The notes: generated by a model from the letters alone, not told the origin. DNA of 64,000 nt from Pseudodonghicola sp048268305 (GCF_048268305.1 NZ_JBLWVT010000004.1:186001-250000); one strand, 5' to 3'. Counted from the stretch's first letter, positions 8,827-17,562 are shown. Program-made: numbers and translations.

Positions 8827-9818
8827 CTGGTGAAATAGGGCCTCAGCGTCTCGATCATCTCCAGACCGGAGTAATAATCGATGCGAAAGGAACTCGGCCC
8901 CATCGGATAGACCTGGCCCTTGGCGACCGCCGGCAGGTTCGCCAGGACCGGATCGGCGCAGAAGACCTGCACGCTTTCCGCGCTGCCGCTCATCAGAAAG
9001 ACGCTGTCGCCGGTGATCGCTGCCGGCAGGTTCTCGTGCGAGATGAAGTCGAAATCGGAGGACCGCGCCACCGCGCCCTGCAGAGCGTCGGGTAGACCCA
9101 CCACATCGAATCCCAGCGCGGCGGCAACCTTGGCCTGCGGGCTGCTGGGTTTGCCGACCGCATAGGTGCCCGCCAGATTGTGGGAAACGATGCTGACCTG
9201 CCCGGGTGGGCGGGTCAGCCCGGCGCCGACCCGGGTGGCGCGATCGGCGAAATCCCGGATCACGCGCTGCGTGCCCTCGTCCTGCCCGCTGGCCCGGCCC
9301 AGGGTTTCGGCCAGCTCCTCCCAGCCGTGGCTGGAGTAATCCAGCACCATGACCGGAAGCCCTTGTTCCTCGATCAGCGGCAGATAGGGCAGCACGCTGT
9401 CGCCGCCGGTGGCTGAGGCGATCACCAGATCGGGCGCCTGCACGATCAGCCCCTCGATATCGAAGGCGAGATTGGGATAGAGCACCTCGACCCCGCGATC
9501 ATGGGCGACCTTGGCCCATTGACGGAAGAACCCGCTGTCATCGGTCAGTCGACCCACCGCGGCGGCGGCGCTGGCGACCAGCGGCGCGCCGATGGCCAGC
9601 AGGATGCCGGTCAGGCTGGGGGCGGTCGACAGGATGCGCCGGGGCGGCGCGGGCAGCAACAGCTCTCCGGTCTCGTGCGGAATGCGCCGGGGCCAGCCGT
9701 TCTCTCCGGTTGCATGGACGAGACGCGGGGGCAGGGCGGCGGCCAATCCGCCCGCCAGCCCCCCGGCCAGAACCGCGCGCCGGCTGGGGCGCCGATCAGA
9801 CGGCCAGGTCGTCATCAT
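8823..9818 (-). CDS. Periplasmic iron-chelate (siderophore) binding protein
   Basis: The 331-residue product starts with a twin-arginine-type signal (SRRAVLAGGLAGGLAA, residues 12-27) and continues with a helical-backbone binding protein: RRILSTAPSLTGILLAIGAP, then the DLVIASATGG segment of the cleft and a C-terminal lobe. This fold (FepB/FhuD class) binds ferric chelates or corrinoids. Tat export would suit a protein folded before export but the signal could also be Sec-dependent. It overlaps the upstream SIP gene by 23 bases, so the two are probably translated in concert. Confidence 0.88.
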   Translation of the reverse strand: MMTTWPSDRRPSRRAVLAGGLAGGLAAALPPRLVHATGENGWPRRIPHETGELLLPAPPRRILSTAPSLTGILLAIGAPLVASAAAAVGRLTDDSGFFRQWAKVAHDRGVEVLYPNLAFDIEGLIVQAPDLVIASATGGDSVLPYLPLIEEQGLPVMVLDYSSHGWEELAETLGRASGQDEGTQRVIRDFADRATRVGAGLTRPPGQVSIVSHNLAGTYAVGKPSSPQAKVAAALGFDVVGLPDALQGAVARSSDFDFISHENLPAAITGDSVFLMSGSAESVQVFCADPVLANLPAVAKGQVYPMGPSSFRIDYYSGLEMIETLRPYFTR

Positions 9819-10662
9819 CCAGCGCCTCCATGGTCAGGCCGCGCTTGCGCAGGTTGGAATAGGCCCGCAGGCGCTGGCGGTCGATGTCGGAACTGCTGGT
9901 GCCGCGCTTCCAGTATCCGAAGATGCGCAGATCGTCGCGGCCATAGCCCAGGGCGCGGAAATGGGCGCGGATGTCGCGCATCTCCTGCCGCTCGCCGGCG
10001 GCCCAGATGGTCCAGCCCGCGGGATCGGTGAGGTCCGCCTTGGCGGTGGCGAAAAGCTGGCCGGTGGTCCCGGCCGGCTGGTCGGGGCCGCGCAGCAGCA
10101 GGTGCAGGCCAACGCCCGGGACGGCGGGCAGCGCGTCGAAGGCGGCGCGGTCGTCGGTGTCGATCCAAACATTGCCTCGGGCGCCTTCGGGCCAGGCCTT
10201 GAGAATGGCGTAGACCGCCGGGATCGCGGTGTCGTCGGCGAAGATGGCAGCGCGCTTGCCGCTGTCGAGGTTGGGGGTGAAATGCTGGCGCGGCCCGATC
10301 ATCGACACCCGGGTGCCCGGCCGCGCCGCCTGCAGCCAGCGCATCGCCGGGGTGTCGTCGGGGTGCAGGACGAAGTCGATCTCGGCCACCTCCCGCACCG
10401 GGTCGAAGCTGCGGATGGTATAGATGCGGGTGATCGGGCGCTGACCCTCCGGCGTCTCCACCTCGATCCGGACGGCGAGGTTCGCGGGCGCCCAGGCCTC
10501 GGGCCTGGCGGCGAAGATGCGGCCGGTGACCCGACCGATCGAGGGCGAGGGGTAGGTGATCGCGATGACCTCCATTTCCACAGGCTCCATGTCGCGCATG
10601 TGGTCTTCCTGTTCGAGAAGGTTTTCGGGGTCTTCGACCACATCGGGGGTGAGAGAAGCCAT
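9796..10662 (-). CDS. Siderophore-interacting protein (SIP-type FAD flavoreductase)
   Basis: A 288-residue cytoplasmic protein with an N-terminal FAD-binding barrel that carries RIYTIRSFDP (the R-x-Y-[ST] flavin motif) and a C-terminal NAD(P)H-binding SIP domain with FADDTAIPAVYAIL and WAAGERQEMRDIR. SIPs reduce Fe(III)-siderophore to release iron after import. The ATG at 10662 follows AAAGGA at good spacing; upstream in-frame sequence has low coding character. It is the first gene of the unit SIP, binding protein, two permeases, and faces the ATPase gene across a 177-base region with a dyad operator (10783-10798). Confidence 0.9.
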   Translation of the reverse strand: MASLTPDVVEDPENLLEQEDHMRDMEPVEMEVIAITYPSPSIGRVTGRIFAARPEAWAPANLAVRIEVETPEGQRPITRIYTIRSFDPVREVAEIDFVLHPDDTPAMRWLQAARPGTRVSMIGPRQHFTPNLDSGKRAAIFADDTAIPAVYAILKAWPEGARGNVWIDTDDRAAFDALPAVPGVGLHLLLRGPDQPAGTTGQLFATAKADLTDPAGWTIWAAGERQEMRDIRAHFRALGYGRDDLRIFGYWKRGTSSSDIDRQRLRAYSNLRKRGLTMEALDDDDLAV

Positions 10663-10782
10663 GGGGGATCCTTTCCGTCCCGCGGCCGGGCCGCAGGGTC
10701 TTGTCGCGAGGTTGTTTTGACGGATGGCTTCCGGTGCAGCGCCGGGGGCGGCTGCCGAAGTGGCTTGTCTCATATTGCAGAC

Positions 10783-10798
10783 TGCATTCCGCAATGCA
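10783..10798. promoter_or_regulatory. Inverted repeat, probable IclR operator of the iron-chelate genes
   Basis: Perfect arms TGCATT and AATGCA flank CCGC; an outer pair ATTGCA (10774-10779) and TGCAAT (10795-10800) partly nests with it. The strand reading TTCCGCAATGCAATAC matches TTCCGCATTGCATAAC on the other strand of 12551-12569, in front of the receptor gene. The two sites flank the IclR gene, which is the natural candidate regulator. Confidence 0.55.
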
Positions 10799-10839
10799 AT
10801 ACGGTGAAGCAGGGATTGGATCAGCACGGGGGACCGGTG

Positions 10840-11652
10840 ATGGCAGATCGACTGAAGGCCGAGCGGGTGACATTGCGCTATCAGGACCGGCTGGTCAGCC
10901 AAGACCTGAGCTTGGCGATCCCCGACGGCGCCTTCACCGCGATCGTCGGGCCGAACGCCTGCGGCAAGTCCACCTTGCTGCGCGCGCTGTCACGGTTGTT
11001 GGCCCCGCGCGAGGGGCAGGTGATCCTTGACGGCCAGGATATCGCCGCCCGCGCGCCGCGCGATGTGGCACGGCGGCTGGGTTTGTTACCGCAGGCGCCC
11101 TTGGCGCCGGACGGGATCACGGTTGCCGATCTGGTGGCGCGCGGCCGGTTTCCGCATCAGAGCTTTCTGCGGCAATGGTCGCCCGAGGATGAGGTCGCCG
11201 TCGCCGGGGCGATGGCGGCGACCGGGGTGTCTGATCTGGCCGATCGGCCTGTTTCCGATCTGTCCGGCGGGCAGCGGCAACGGGTCTGGATCGCCATGGC
11301 GCTGGCGCAGGAAACGCCGATCCTGCTGCTGGATGAACCCACCACCTATCTGGATCTCTCGCATCAGGTGGAGCTGTTGGAGCTGCTGGCCGCGTTGAAC
11401 GCCCAAGGCCGCACCGTGGTGGCGGTACTGCACGAGCTGAACCTGGCCTTCCGCTATGCCAGCCATCTGGTGGCGATGCGCGACGGGCGGGTGGTGGCCG
11501 AGGGCGCGCCGCAGGAGATCGTCACCGAGGCGTTGATAGACGAGGTCTTCGGCCTGTCGGCGCTGATCCAGCCCGATCCGGTTTCGGGGCGGCCGATGGT
11601 GATCCCGCGCGGCCGGGCCGGAACGGGCGATCAGCCGGCCAGCGCGCTCTGA
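10840..11652 (+). CDS. Iron-chelate ABC transporter ATPase (FecE/FepC type)
   Basis: A 270-residue ATP-binding subunit. Walker A is GPNACGKST (residues 37-45), the signature is LSGGQRQR, and Walker B ILLLDEPTTYLDL is followed by the H-loop VAVLHELNLAFRYA. The DEPTTYLD wording is characteristic of siderophore/cobalamin ATPases. It is transcribed away from the permease genes, so the transporter is split over a divergent promoter. The ATG at 10840 is favoured over the open upstream frame because the recognisable domain starts directly after it. Its 3' end overlaps the convergent IclR gene by 22 bases. Confidence 0.93.
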   Translation: MADRLKAERVTLRYQDRLVSQDLSLAIPDGAFTAIVGPNACGKSTLLRALSRLLAPREGQVILDGQDIAARAPRDVARRLGLLPQAPLAPDGITVADLVARGRFPHQSFLRQWSPEDEVAVAGAMAATGVSDLADRPVSDLSGGQRQRVWIAMALAQETPILLLDEPTTYLDLSHQVELLELLAALNAQGRTVVAVLHELNLAFRYASHLVAMRDGRVVAEGAPQEIVTEALIDEVFGLSALIQPDPVSGRPMVIPRGRAGTGDQPASAL

Positions 11653-12431
11653 CCGCCGGTGGCCTGGTTGATCTGCCGGGCCACGGCGCGCAGCGCCAGC
11701 CGTTCGTCTTCGGTTTCCAGCCGGCCCAGATCGGTGACGGTGGTGACGACGCAGACCAGTTCCCCCTGCGCGTCGAGGATGGGGGCGGCCTGGCCGGTGA
11801 CATTCGACAGCAGGTGATTGGTCATCTCGGCCCAGGCCTCGGCCCGGGTACGGGCGATCAGGGCGGGCTCGGGGCGCGGGCCGCGGAAATGCGGTGGCTG
11901 GTTGCCGCGGGCGACGTCGATCTGCGCGGCGGGCAGGAAGGCCTGGCAGACCAGCCCGCAGGCGGTGTTGTCGACCGGCAGGATATCCCCCAGCCCCAGC
12001 GGCGTGATCGCAAAGCCGGCGCTGCGATACCAGCGCACCAGCGTCGGGCCGCGTTCGGTCCAGATCGCGACGCCGCCGCTCATCGCCCGGGTCTCGGCCA
12101 AGAGCTTCATCTGCTGACCGGCGATCTCGACTGCGTCGACGCGGTTCAGCGCAGCCATGCCGATCCCCAGCGCTGCCGGTCCCAGATCGTAATGGCTGCT
12201 GATCGGATCCTGGCTGGCAAGGCCCTCCTTTACCAGGCTCTGCATATAGCGATGCGCGGTCGACCGTCCGGTGCCGGCCCGTTGCGCCAGTTCCGCCAGC
12301 GGCAGGGCGCGATTCGCCATCGCCATGATGGTCAGGAAACGTGCCGCGATGCTGATCGACTGGATGGTGGAGGAGCGTTTCGGTTGCGGCGCCTTGGCTT
12401 CGTCATCGGCAAACGGCTCGAATTCCATCAT
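11631..12431 (-). CDS. IclR-family transcriptional regulator of the iron-chelate island
   Basis: A 266-residue protein with an N-terminal winged HTH (LPLAELAQRAGTGRSTAHRYMQSL, about residues 43-70) and a GAF-like IclR effector domain. It sits inside the transport island, divergent from the TonB-dependent receptor and convergent with the ATPase. Iron uptake genes are usually controlled by Fur, RirA or extracytoplasmic sigma factors; an IclR protein, a family that mostly senses small organic molecules, suggests control by the chelator or one of its breakdown products. That link is an inference from position and the shared upstream motifs. Confidence 0.85.
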   Translation of the reverse strand: MMEFEPFADDEAKAPQPKRSSTIQSISIAARFLTIMAMANRALPLAELAQRAGTGRSTAHRYMQSLVKEGLASQDPISSHYDLGPAALGIGMAALNRVDAVEIAGQQMKLLAETRAMSGGVAIWTERGPTLVRWYRSAGFAITPLGLGDILPVDNTACGLVCQAFLPAAQIDVARGNQPPHFRGPRPEPALIARTRAEAWAEMTNHLLSNVTGQAAPILDAQGELVCVVTTVTDLGRLETEDERLALRAVARQINQATGGQSALAG

Positions 12432-12534
12432 CTGGTTGGTCCTTTCTCGCCGCCTCCGGCGCCCGGGCCGGATCGGCCGAAGCCTGCGGAGAGTATCGTC
12501 TTGGGGTCAGGGTCGTAAAGGGCGGGTGGGGCGA

Positions 12535-12569
12535 TTGACATGCGGTATGCGTTATGCAATGCGGAACAT
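12535..12569 (+). promoter_or_regulatory. Promoter with overlapping operator upstream of the TonB-dependent receptor
   Basis: TTGACA at 12535-12540 is a perfect -35 hexamer. The expected -10 area (about 12558-12563) is poor and falls within GTTATGCAATGCGGAACAT (12551-12569), whose reverse strand matches the operator upstream of the ATPase/SIP genes. A weak -10 overlapped by a regulator site fits a regulated promoter. Confidence 0.5.
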
Positions 12570-12634
12570 TACGCGCATCGCCAGCCATCAGCGCCCCAGC
12601 CAGCGTGACATTCAGGGACAGACTGGGGAAAACC

Positions 12635-14743
12635 ATGCAGAAGACAGACGGCGGCTCGCTGGCGCAAGGCGTCAGCCGCCTTTCGCTTGTGGCCGCGCTG
12701 GCGGCAATGGCCGCGGCGCCGGCGGCGGCAGAGGGCAGGGAAGACGAGATTTTCGCGTTGGAACCGATCACGGTGACGGGCGAGAAAGTGGATCGTGACC
12801 AGAAGCACACCGCGTCTTCGGTCAGCGTGATCTCGGGCAAGGAGCTGGAAGAGGAATACCCGGGGAAATCGGATGTGAACAGCGTGATCGCCGATACGCC
12901 GAACCTGGTGTTCAGTGATTCCGTCGGTACGCCGGTGATCCGGGGACAGGATGCCCAGGGGCCGCACAATGGTGCAGTGGCCTTCTTCGCCGGCACCGTG
13001 CCGCGCGCGACCATCAATCTCGATGGCCATTACCTGAGCTATAACGAATTCTACTTTGGCGCGACCTCGGTCTGGGATGTGCAGTCGGTCGAGGTGTTCC
13101 GGGGGCCGCAGACGACATCTCAGGGCGCCAATGCGATCGCCGGGGCGATCGTGGTCAATACCAAGGATCCGACCTTCACCCCTGAGGGCGCCTATCGGTT
13201 CGAGATCGGCAACTACGGCCAGAAGCGCGCCTCGATGGCATGGTCCGGTCCGCTCAGCGAACAAGTCGCAGTGCGCCTGGCGCTCGATTCCTCGGGCCGC
13301 GACACCTTCATCGACTACACCAACCCGAGCTTTATCCAGAACGAATACGGTCAGAACTTCAAATCGCGCACCGCGCGGTTCAAACTGTTGTGGGCGCCGG
13401 TCGACATCCCCGGCCTTGAGGCCAAGCTGACGCTGTCGCATTCCGCCAGCGACCGGCCGTCGCAGGAGGCGGCGTCAGAGCCTTACGAGCAGCTCGACAG
13501 CATCCATGCCTCGATGCCGAGCTGGCGGCAACAGACCGATACCGCTGTCATTGATGTCAATTATGATTTCTTCAATGGCTGGCGGCTGTTCAACCAGACG
13601 CAATATTCCCACAGCAACGTCAAGCGGCGCACCGGGATCACCCATGGCGGCGACGCGGATGTGTCGCAGGACAATGTGTCGAACGAATTCCGCCTGAGCT
13701 ATGGAACCGAGGACGATCCGCTGAGCGGTTTCTTCGGGCTCTACTATGCCGATACCGACCAGAGTGAATATCTCGATCTCAGCGGCCGCTATTCTTATGT
13801 CGACAGCTACAGCTCGACCTTTGAGGATCACAAGAAGAACCTCGGGATCTATGGCGAACTGAGCTGGCATCCGGCCGACCGCTGGACGGTGATCGGCGGG
13901 CTCAGGTTTCAGCGCGATCAGATCCAGCGGTCGGGCTATTCGACCTATTCACCGACCCAGGTGGATTACGACAACACCTTCTCTGCCATGTTGCCGAAGT
14001 TGAGCGTCGCCTATGACATCTCTCCGGACTGGACCGTGGGGGCGATGGTCAGCCGTGGCTATAACCCGGGTGGCGTGTCGCTGAACTTCAGCAATGGCGA
14101 ATGGATCGAATTCGAGGAGGAGAAGATCTGGAACTACGAGATCTTCACCCGCGCCTCGCTGCTGGATGATCGGCTGTTCCTGAGCGGGAACCTGTTCCTG
14201 ATGGATTACAAGAACGGGCAGTTCAACATCCCGGTCTTGGTGGATTCGGTCTATTACACCTATACGATCAACGCCGAGAAGGCGCAGTCCTATGGGGCGG
14301 AGCTGGCAGTCGACTATCAGGTGACCGAGGCGCTGCGCCTGCGGGCGAGCGCGGGGCTGTTGCACACCGACCTGCAGGAGGTGTCGAGCAATACCGCCTA
14401 TGAGGGCAACGAATTCCCCAAGGCGCCGGGTCAGACCTTTAACGTCAGCGCAAGCTGGGATGCCACCGACCGGCTGAACCTGGGCGGGCGGGTGCGCTAT
14501 GTCGACGGCTATTATTCCGACACCAGCAACACCGCCGCCTATGCGGTGGACGGCTATACGCTGGTCGATCTGGAGGCGAGCTATACCCTGCGCGACGGGC
14601 TGGAGCTTTATGGCTTCGTCAACAACATCTTCGACGAGCGCAAGCCGCTGGCCCTGCAGGCCGCGCGCGGCACCAGCGTCTTCACCTCGGCCAGCATGAC
14701 CAGCCCGCGGATGATCGGCATCGGCATTCGCGGCACGTTCTGA
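12635..14743 (+). CDS. TonB-dependent outer-membrane receptor
   Basis: A 702-residue outer-membrane protein. It has a signal peptide (residues 1-32, ending in AAAEG), a TonB-box-like segment ITVTGEK, and a plug domain (VSVISGKELEEEYPGK through VEVFRGPQTTSQGANAIAGAIVVNT) followed by a beta-barrel that ends in an aromatic residue (GIGIRGTF). It would pass a ferric chelate into the periplasm using TonB energy, upstream of the binding protein and FecCD permease. The ATG at 12635 follows GGGGAA; the earlier open frame lacks a signal peptide start. The receptor alone does not identify the ligand. Confidence 0.93.
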   Translation: MQKTDGGSLAQGVSRLSLVAALAAMAAAPAAAEGREDEIFALEPITVTGEKVDRDQKHTASSVSVISGKELEEEYPGKSDVNSVIADTPNLVFSDSVGTPVIRGQDAQGPHNGAVAFFAGTVPRATINLDGHYLSYNEFYFGATSVWDVQSVEVFRGPQTTSQGANAIAGAIVVNTKDPTFTPEGAYRFEIGNYGQKRASMAWSGPLSEQVAVRLALDSSGRDTFIDYTNPSFIQNEYGQNFKSRTARFKLLWAPVDIPGLEAKLTLSHSASDRPSQEAASEPYEQLDSIHASMPSWRQQTDTAVIDVNYDFFNGWRLFNQTQYSHSNVKRRTGITHGGDADVSQDNVSNEFRLSYGTEDDPLSGFFGLYYADTDQSEYLDLSGRYSYVDSYSSTFEDHKKNLGIYGELSWHPADRWTVIGGLRFQRDQIQRSGYSTYSPTQVDYDNTFSAMLPKLSVAYDISPDWTVGAMVSRGYNPGGVSLNFSNGEWIEFEEEKIWNYEIFTRASLLDDRLFLSGNLFLMDYKNGQFNIPVLVDSVYYTYTINAEKAQSYGAELAVDYQVTEALRLRASAGLLHTDLQEVSSNTAYEGNEFPKAPGQTFNVSASWDATDRLNLGGRVRYVDGYYSDTSNTAAYAVDGYTLVDLEASYTLRDGLELYGFVNNIFDERKPLALQAARGTSVFTSASMTSPRMIGIGIRGTF

Positions 14744-14803
14744 TCGCAGAACATCACGGCGCGCGCCGGCCTGTCTGGCGCCCCGATCCACGGAAGGACA
14801 TTC

Positions 14804-16111
14804 ATGAAACTGCGCGCGAAACTCTGCATCGGCATGTCGCTGGCGCCCACCTGGCTCAGTGGCGAGGGGTGGCGGCGGCCCGACAGCGGTATCGAGGGGC
14901 TCTATTCTAGCGATTTCGCGCTGGAGATCGCCCGCCGGGCCGAGGCGGCGCATCTGGATTTCGTCTTTCGACCCGATACCTATTATCTGCCGCTGGAGCC
15001 GTTGGAGCAGTCCTTCGGCTTTTCCAGTCTCGATGCGACCCTGATGATGGCCGCAATCGCGCGGGAAACGTCGCGCATCGGGCTGCTGACCACGATCTCC
15101 ACCACCTTCAGCGCGCCTTACATGGCGGCGCGGCAATTGATGTCGCTGCATTGGCTCAGCCGGGGACGGGCTGGCTGCAATCTGGTCACCGCCCTGTCGG
15201 GGAACGAGAATTTCGGCCTGCCGGAAATGCCCACCTCCAACCAGCGCTATGCCCGGGCGGCGGAGTTCATTCAGGTGATGCGCGCGCTCTGGTCCAGCTT
15301 CCCGGCCGAGGCGCTGCGGATCGACCGGGCGGCGGGGCAATATGCCGACACCACTTTGATCCATCCGATCGACCACAAGGGCGCCGACTTCGCGGTCAAG
15401 GGGCCGCTGAACCTGCCGGAATTTCCCGGGCCCCGCTTGCCGCTGATGCAGGCGGGCGGCTCGGTCACGGGAATGGATTTCGCCGGATCGGTCGCTGACA
15501 TGGTCTTTGCCCAGACCCCCGACATGGCCGCCGCGCTGGCGATGCGGCAGGAACTGTCTGCGCGGGCCAGGGCGCATGGCCGCGCCCCCCGCGATCTGCG
15601 GCTGTTGCCGGGGCTCAGCCTGTATCTGGGCCGCACGCGGGCCGAGGCGCGCGATCTCTTTCTGTCCACCCACGCTCGCGTCGACCGGGCGCAGCGCATC
15701 GCCCGGGTGAAGGCGGCGACGGGGCTGGACCTGACCGGCTGGGAGGGCGACCGGCGGATTACGGCCGCGGATTTGCCCGATACGCCGCCCGCCGCGCGTA
15801 GTCCCACCCAGGCGGCAGCGCTGGCGGCCGCGATCCGGCGGGAGACGCCCCGGGTCGATGATCTACTGGCCCGGCCCGAGGTGCTCGCCTCGCTGCACTG
15901 GCAGGTGATCGGCACGGTCGAGGATGCGGTTTCCGAGATCACCCGCTGGTTCGAGGCCGGCGCCGTCGATGGCTTCGTCGCCGTGCTGGGCGGCGCGCCC
16001 TCCTCGCTCGACCTGACACTGGGCGAGTTGATCCCGCGTCTGGCCGAGGCGGGGCTGTTCCGCAGCGCCTATTCCGGCACCACCTTCCTGGAGCATCTGG
16101 AGCAGGACTGA
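14804..16111 (+). CDS. Flavin-dependent monooxygenase of the NtaA/SnaA/DszA (LLM) family
   Basis: A 435-residue FMN/FMNH2-dependent monooxygenase of the bacterial luciferase-like superfamily, NtaA/DszA branch: RRPDSGIEG, the SRGRAGCNLVTALSG core, the substrate-loop FAVKGPLNLPEFPGPRLPLM, and QAGGSVTGMDFAGSVADMVF. Family members oxidise nitrilotriacetate, EDTA, sulfones or alkyl compounds with FMNH2 supplied by a separate reductase. No dedicated reductase is adjacent, although the SIP flavoprotein at 9796-10662 is a flavin reductase by fold. Lying 60 bases behind the receptor in the same direction, it may attack the imported chelator. GGAAGG precedes the start. Confidence 0.85.
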   Translation: MKLRAKLCIGMSLAPTWLSGEGWRRPDSGIEGLYSSDFALEIARRAEAAHLDFVFRPDTYYLPLEPLEQSFGFSSLDATLMMAAIARETSRIGLLTTISTTFSAPYMAARQLMSLHWLSRGRAGCNLVTALSGNENFGLPEMPTSNQRYARAAEFIQVMRALWSSFPAEALRIDRAAGQYADTTLIHPIDHKGADFAVKGPLNLPEFPGPRLPLMQAGGSVTGMDFAGSVADMVFAQTPDMAAALAMRQELSARARAHGRAPRDLRLLPGLSLYLGRTRAEARDLFLSTHARVDRAQRIARVKAATGLDLTGWEGDRRITAADLPDTPPAARSPTQAAALAAAIRRETPRVDDLLARPEVLASLHWQVIGTVEDAVSEITRWFEAGAVDGFVAVLGGAPSSLDLTLGELIPRLAEAGLFRSAYSGTTFLEHLEQD

Positions 16112-16154
16112 GGCGCGGCCGGGTCATTGCCCGGCGTGGCAGTCGCCCGCGGCG

Positions 16155-16172
16155 GACCGGCTTTTGCCGGTC
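16155..16172. terminator. Hairpin after the flavin monooxygenase gene
   Basis: Arms GACCGGC and GCCGGTC close on a TTTT loop, inside a weaker outer stem of CCGCGG sequences. It ends the iron-chelate island. No T-tract follows, so factor-independent termination is not certain. Confidence 0.4.
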
Positions 16173-16208
16173 GGTCTCCGCGGGGTGACCTCTTTGCCGA
16201 CATTTAAT

Positions 16209-16233
16209 TAGCTTGCAAAATGTTATCAAGCTA
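16209..16233. promoter_or_regulatory. Operator 1 of the proposed MarR regulon
   Basis: Perfect arms TAGCTTG and CAAGCTA are separated by 11 bases. A TTGCAA (-35-like, 16213-16218) lies in the left arm and TAAATT (-10-like, 16236-16241) follows at 17 bases, so a protein on this repeat would cover the promoter of the MaoC operon. The same arms and spacing recur at 23219-23251 and, degenerately, at 26999-27023. Confidence 0.65.
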
Positions 16234-16261
16234 TGTAAATTTGAGGGCAGGAGGAGAGGTC

Positions 16262-17122
16262 ATGATCAATTATGACGAGCTGATGGCGCGTGAATTTCCC
16301 GTCATCGCGCACAGCTATACCATCAAGGATACCATTCTTTATGCGCTGGGTCTCGGGCTGGGAACAGATCCGCTCAACCCCGCGCATCTGCGCGTGACCT
16401 ATGAGCGGGCAGAGGGCTTTGGCGCCCTGCCGGCGATGGTCAATGTGATCGGCTATCCCGGGTTCTGGGCGATACAGCCCGACACCGGGTTGACCTGGCA
16501 GAAGATCCTGCACGGGGAACAGAGCCTGACGCTGCACGCGCCGCTGCCGGCGGAAGGCACGCTGGTCAGCCAGACGAAGATCACCGGGATCATCGACAAG
16601 GGCGAAGGCAAGGGCGCGCTGATCTATTCTGAACGCGCCATGACCGATCAGGCCACCGGCACCTTGATCGCCACGGTGTCCTCGACCTCCTTCGCGCGGG
16701 GTGACGGCGGTTTCGGTGGCCCCTCGGGGCCGGTCAAGTCGGTTCAGCCGATGCCTGAAGGCGAACCAGAGGTCAGTTACGATTTCCGCACGCCCGAGGG
16801 AGCGGCGCTGATCTATCGCCTGTCGGGCGACTTCAACCCGCTGCACGCCGATCCCGCCGTGGCGGCCCAGGCCGGGTTCAAGCGGCCGATCCTGCACGGG
16901 CTCTGCACGCTGGGCGTCGCCTCCTGGTCGATCACCCAGGCGCTGGCGGCGGGTGATTTCGCCGCGCTCAAGCATCTTGAGCTGCGCTTCACCTCGCCGG
17001 TCTACCCGGGCGAGACGGTGCGCACGGAAATGTGGCGCGACGGTGCCGAGGTGCGGTTCCGTGCCCGCGTGGTCGAACGTGACGTCGTGGTTCTGAACAA
17101 CGGGCTGGCCCGCCTGGGCTGA
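16262..17122 (+). CDS. MaoC-family acyl-CoA hydratase/dehydratase (double hotdog)
   Basis: A 286-residue protein with two hotdog halves. The C-terminal half has the hydratase-2 signature SGDFNPLHADPAVA followed by AGFKRPILHGLCTLG, containing the catalytic Asp/His pair; the N-terminal half is the non-catalytic substrate lobe. It would add water to a 2-enoyl-CoA to give the (R)-3-hydroxyacyl-CoA. AGGAGGAGA precedes the ATG at 16262. First gene of the unit MaoC, DUF35, thiolase-like, SDR. The MaoC plus DUF35 plus thiolase order resembles the side-chain-cleaving aldolase loci of steroid degraders. Confidence 0.9.
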   Translation: MINYDELMAREFPVIAHSYTIKDTILYALGLGLGTDPLNPAHLRVTYERAEGFGALPAMVNVIGYPGFWAIQPDTGLTWQKILHGEQSLTLHAPLPAEGTLVSQTKITGIIDKGEGKGALIYSERAMTDQATGTLIATVSSTSFARGDGGFGGPSGPVKSVQPMPEGEPEVSYDFRTPEGAALIYRLSGDFNPLHADPAVAAQAGFKRPILHGLCTLGVASWSITQALAAGDFAALKHLELRFTSPVYPGETVRTEMWRDGAEVRFRARVVERDVVVLNNGLARLG

Positions 17123-17151
17123 GCCGAAGTCATCATCGGAGGAGAGACAGA

Positions 17152-17562
17152 ATGACCGACCGGCCCGTGCCGACAATCTATCCCGAAACCCGGTTCTACT
17201 GGGACGGGGCCAAGCAGGGAAAGCTGCTGCTGAATGCCTGCAATGCCTGTGGCGGCAAAGCCTATTTCCCGCCGCGTCCCTTTTGCCCCGCCTGCGGATC
17301 GCGCGATGTCGGCGTGATCGAGGCCTCGGGCAAGGGGCGGCTTTATTCCTATATCATCAACCATCTGCCGGCCCCCGGCTATGAGCCGCCTTTCACCGTG
17401 GCGGTGGTGATGCTGGACGAGGGGGTGAAGATGGTGGCCAATATCCTCGATTGCCCGCCGGAGCCCGAGGCGCTGGTGCTCGACATGCCGCTGGAAGTGA
17501 CCTTCGAGCCGCGCGGCGAGATCGCCCTTCCCCAGTTCAGACCCGCAGGAGATGCCGCATGA
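17152..17562 (+). CDS. DUF35 Zn-ribbon/OB-fold protein (acyl-CoA-associated partner)
   Basis: A 136-residue two-domain protein: an N-terminal rubredoxin-like zinc ribbon with Cys30, Cys33, Cys45 and Cys48 (CNACGG ... CPACGS) and a C-terminal OB fold (YSYIINHLPAPGYEPPFTVA). DUF35 proteins form complexes with non-classical thiolases, stabilising them and binding the CoA part of substrates, as in archaeal acetoacetyl-CoA synthesis and in bacterial steroid side-chain aldolases. Its stop overlaps the ATG of the thiolase-like gene (ATGA), consistent with equimolar production. Confidence 0.92.
   Translation: MTDRPVPTIYPETRFYWDGAKQGKLLLNACNACGGKAYFPPRPFCPACGSRDVGVIEASGKGRLYSYIINHLPAPGYEPPFTVAVVMLDEGVKMVANILDCPPEPEALVLDMPLEVTFEPRGEIALPQFRPAGDAA

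Noticed and set aside
9592..10839. Upstream extension of the ATPase gene frame
   Set aside because: The region is antisense to the SIP and binding-protein genes; the ATPase fold begins at the ATG 10840.
13949..15673. Long minus-strand frame opposite receptor and monooxygenase genes
   Set aside because: Composition typical of antisense GC-rich frames; the plus strand encodes recognised proteins here.
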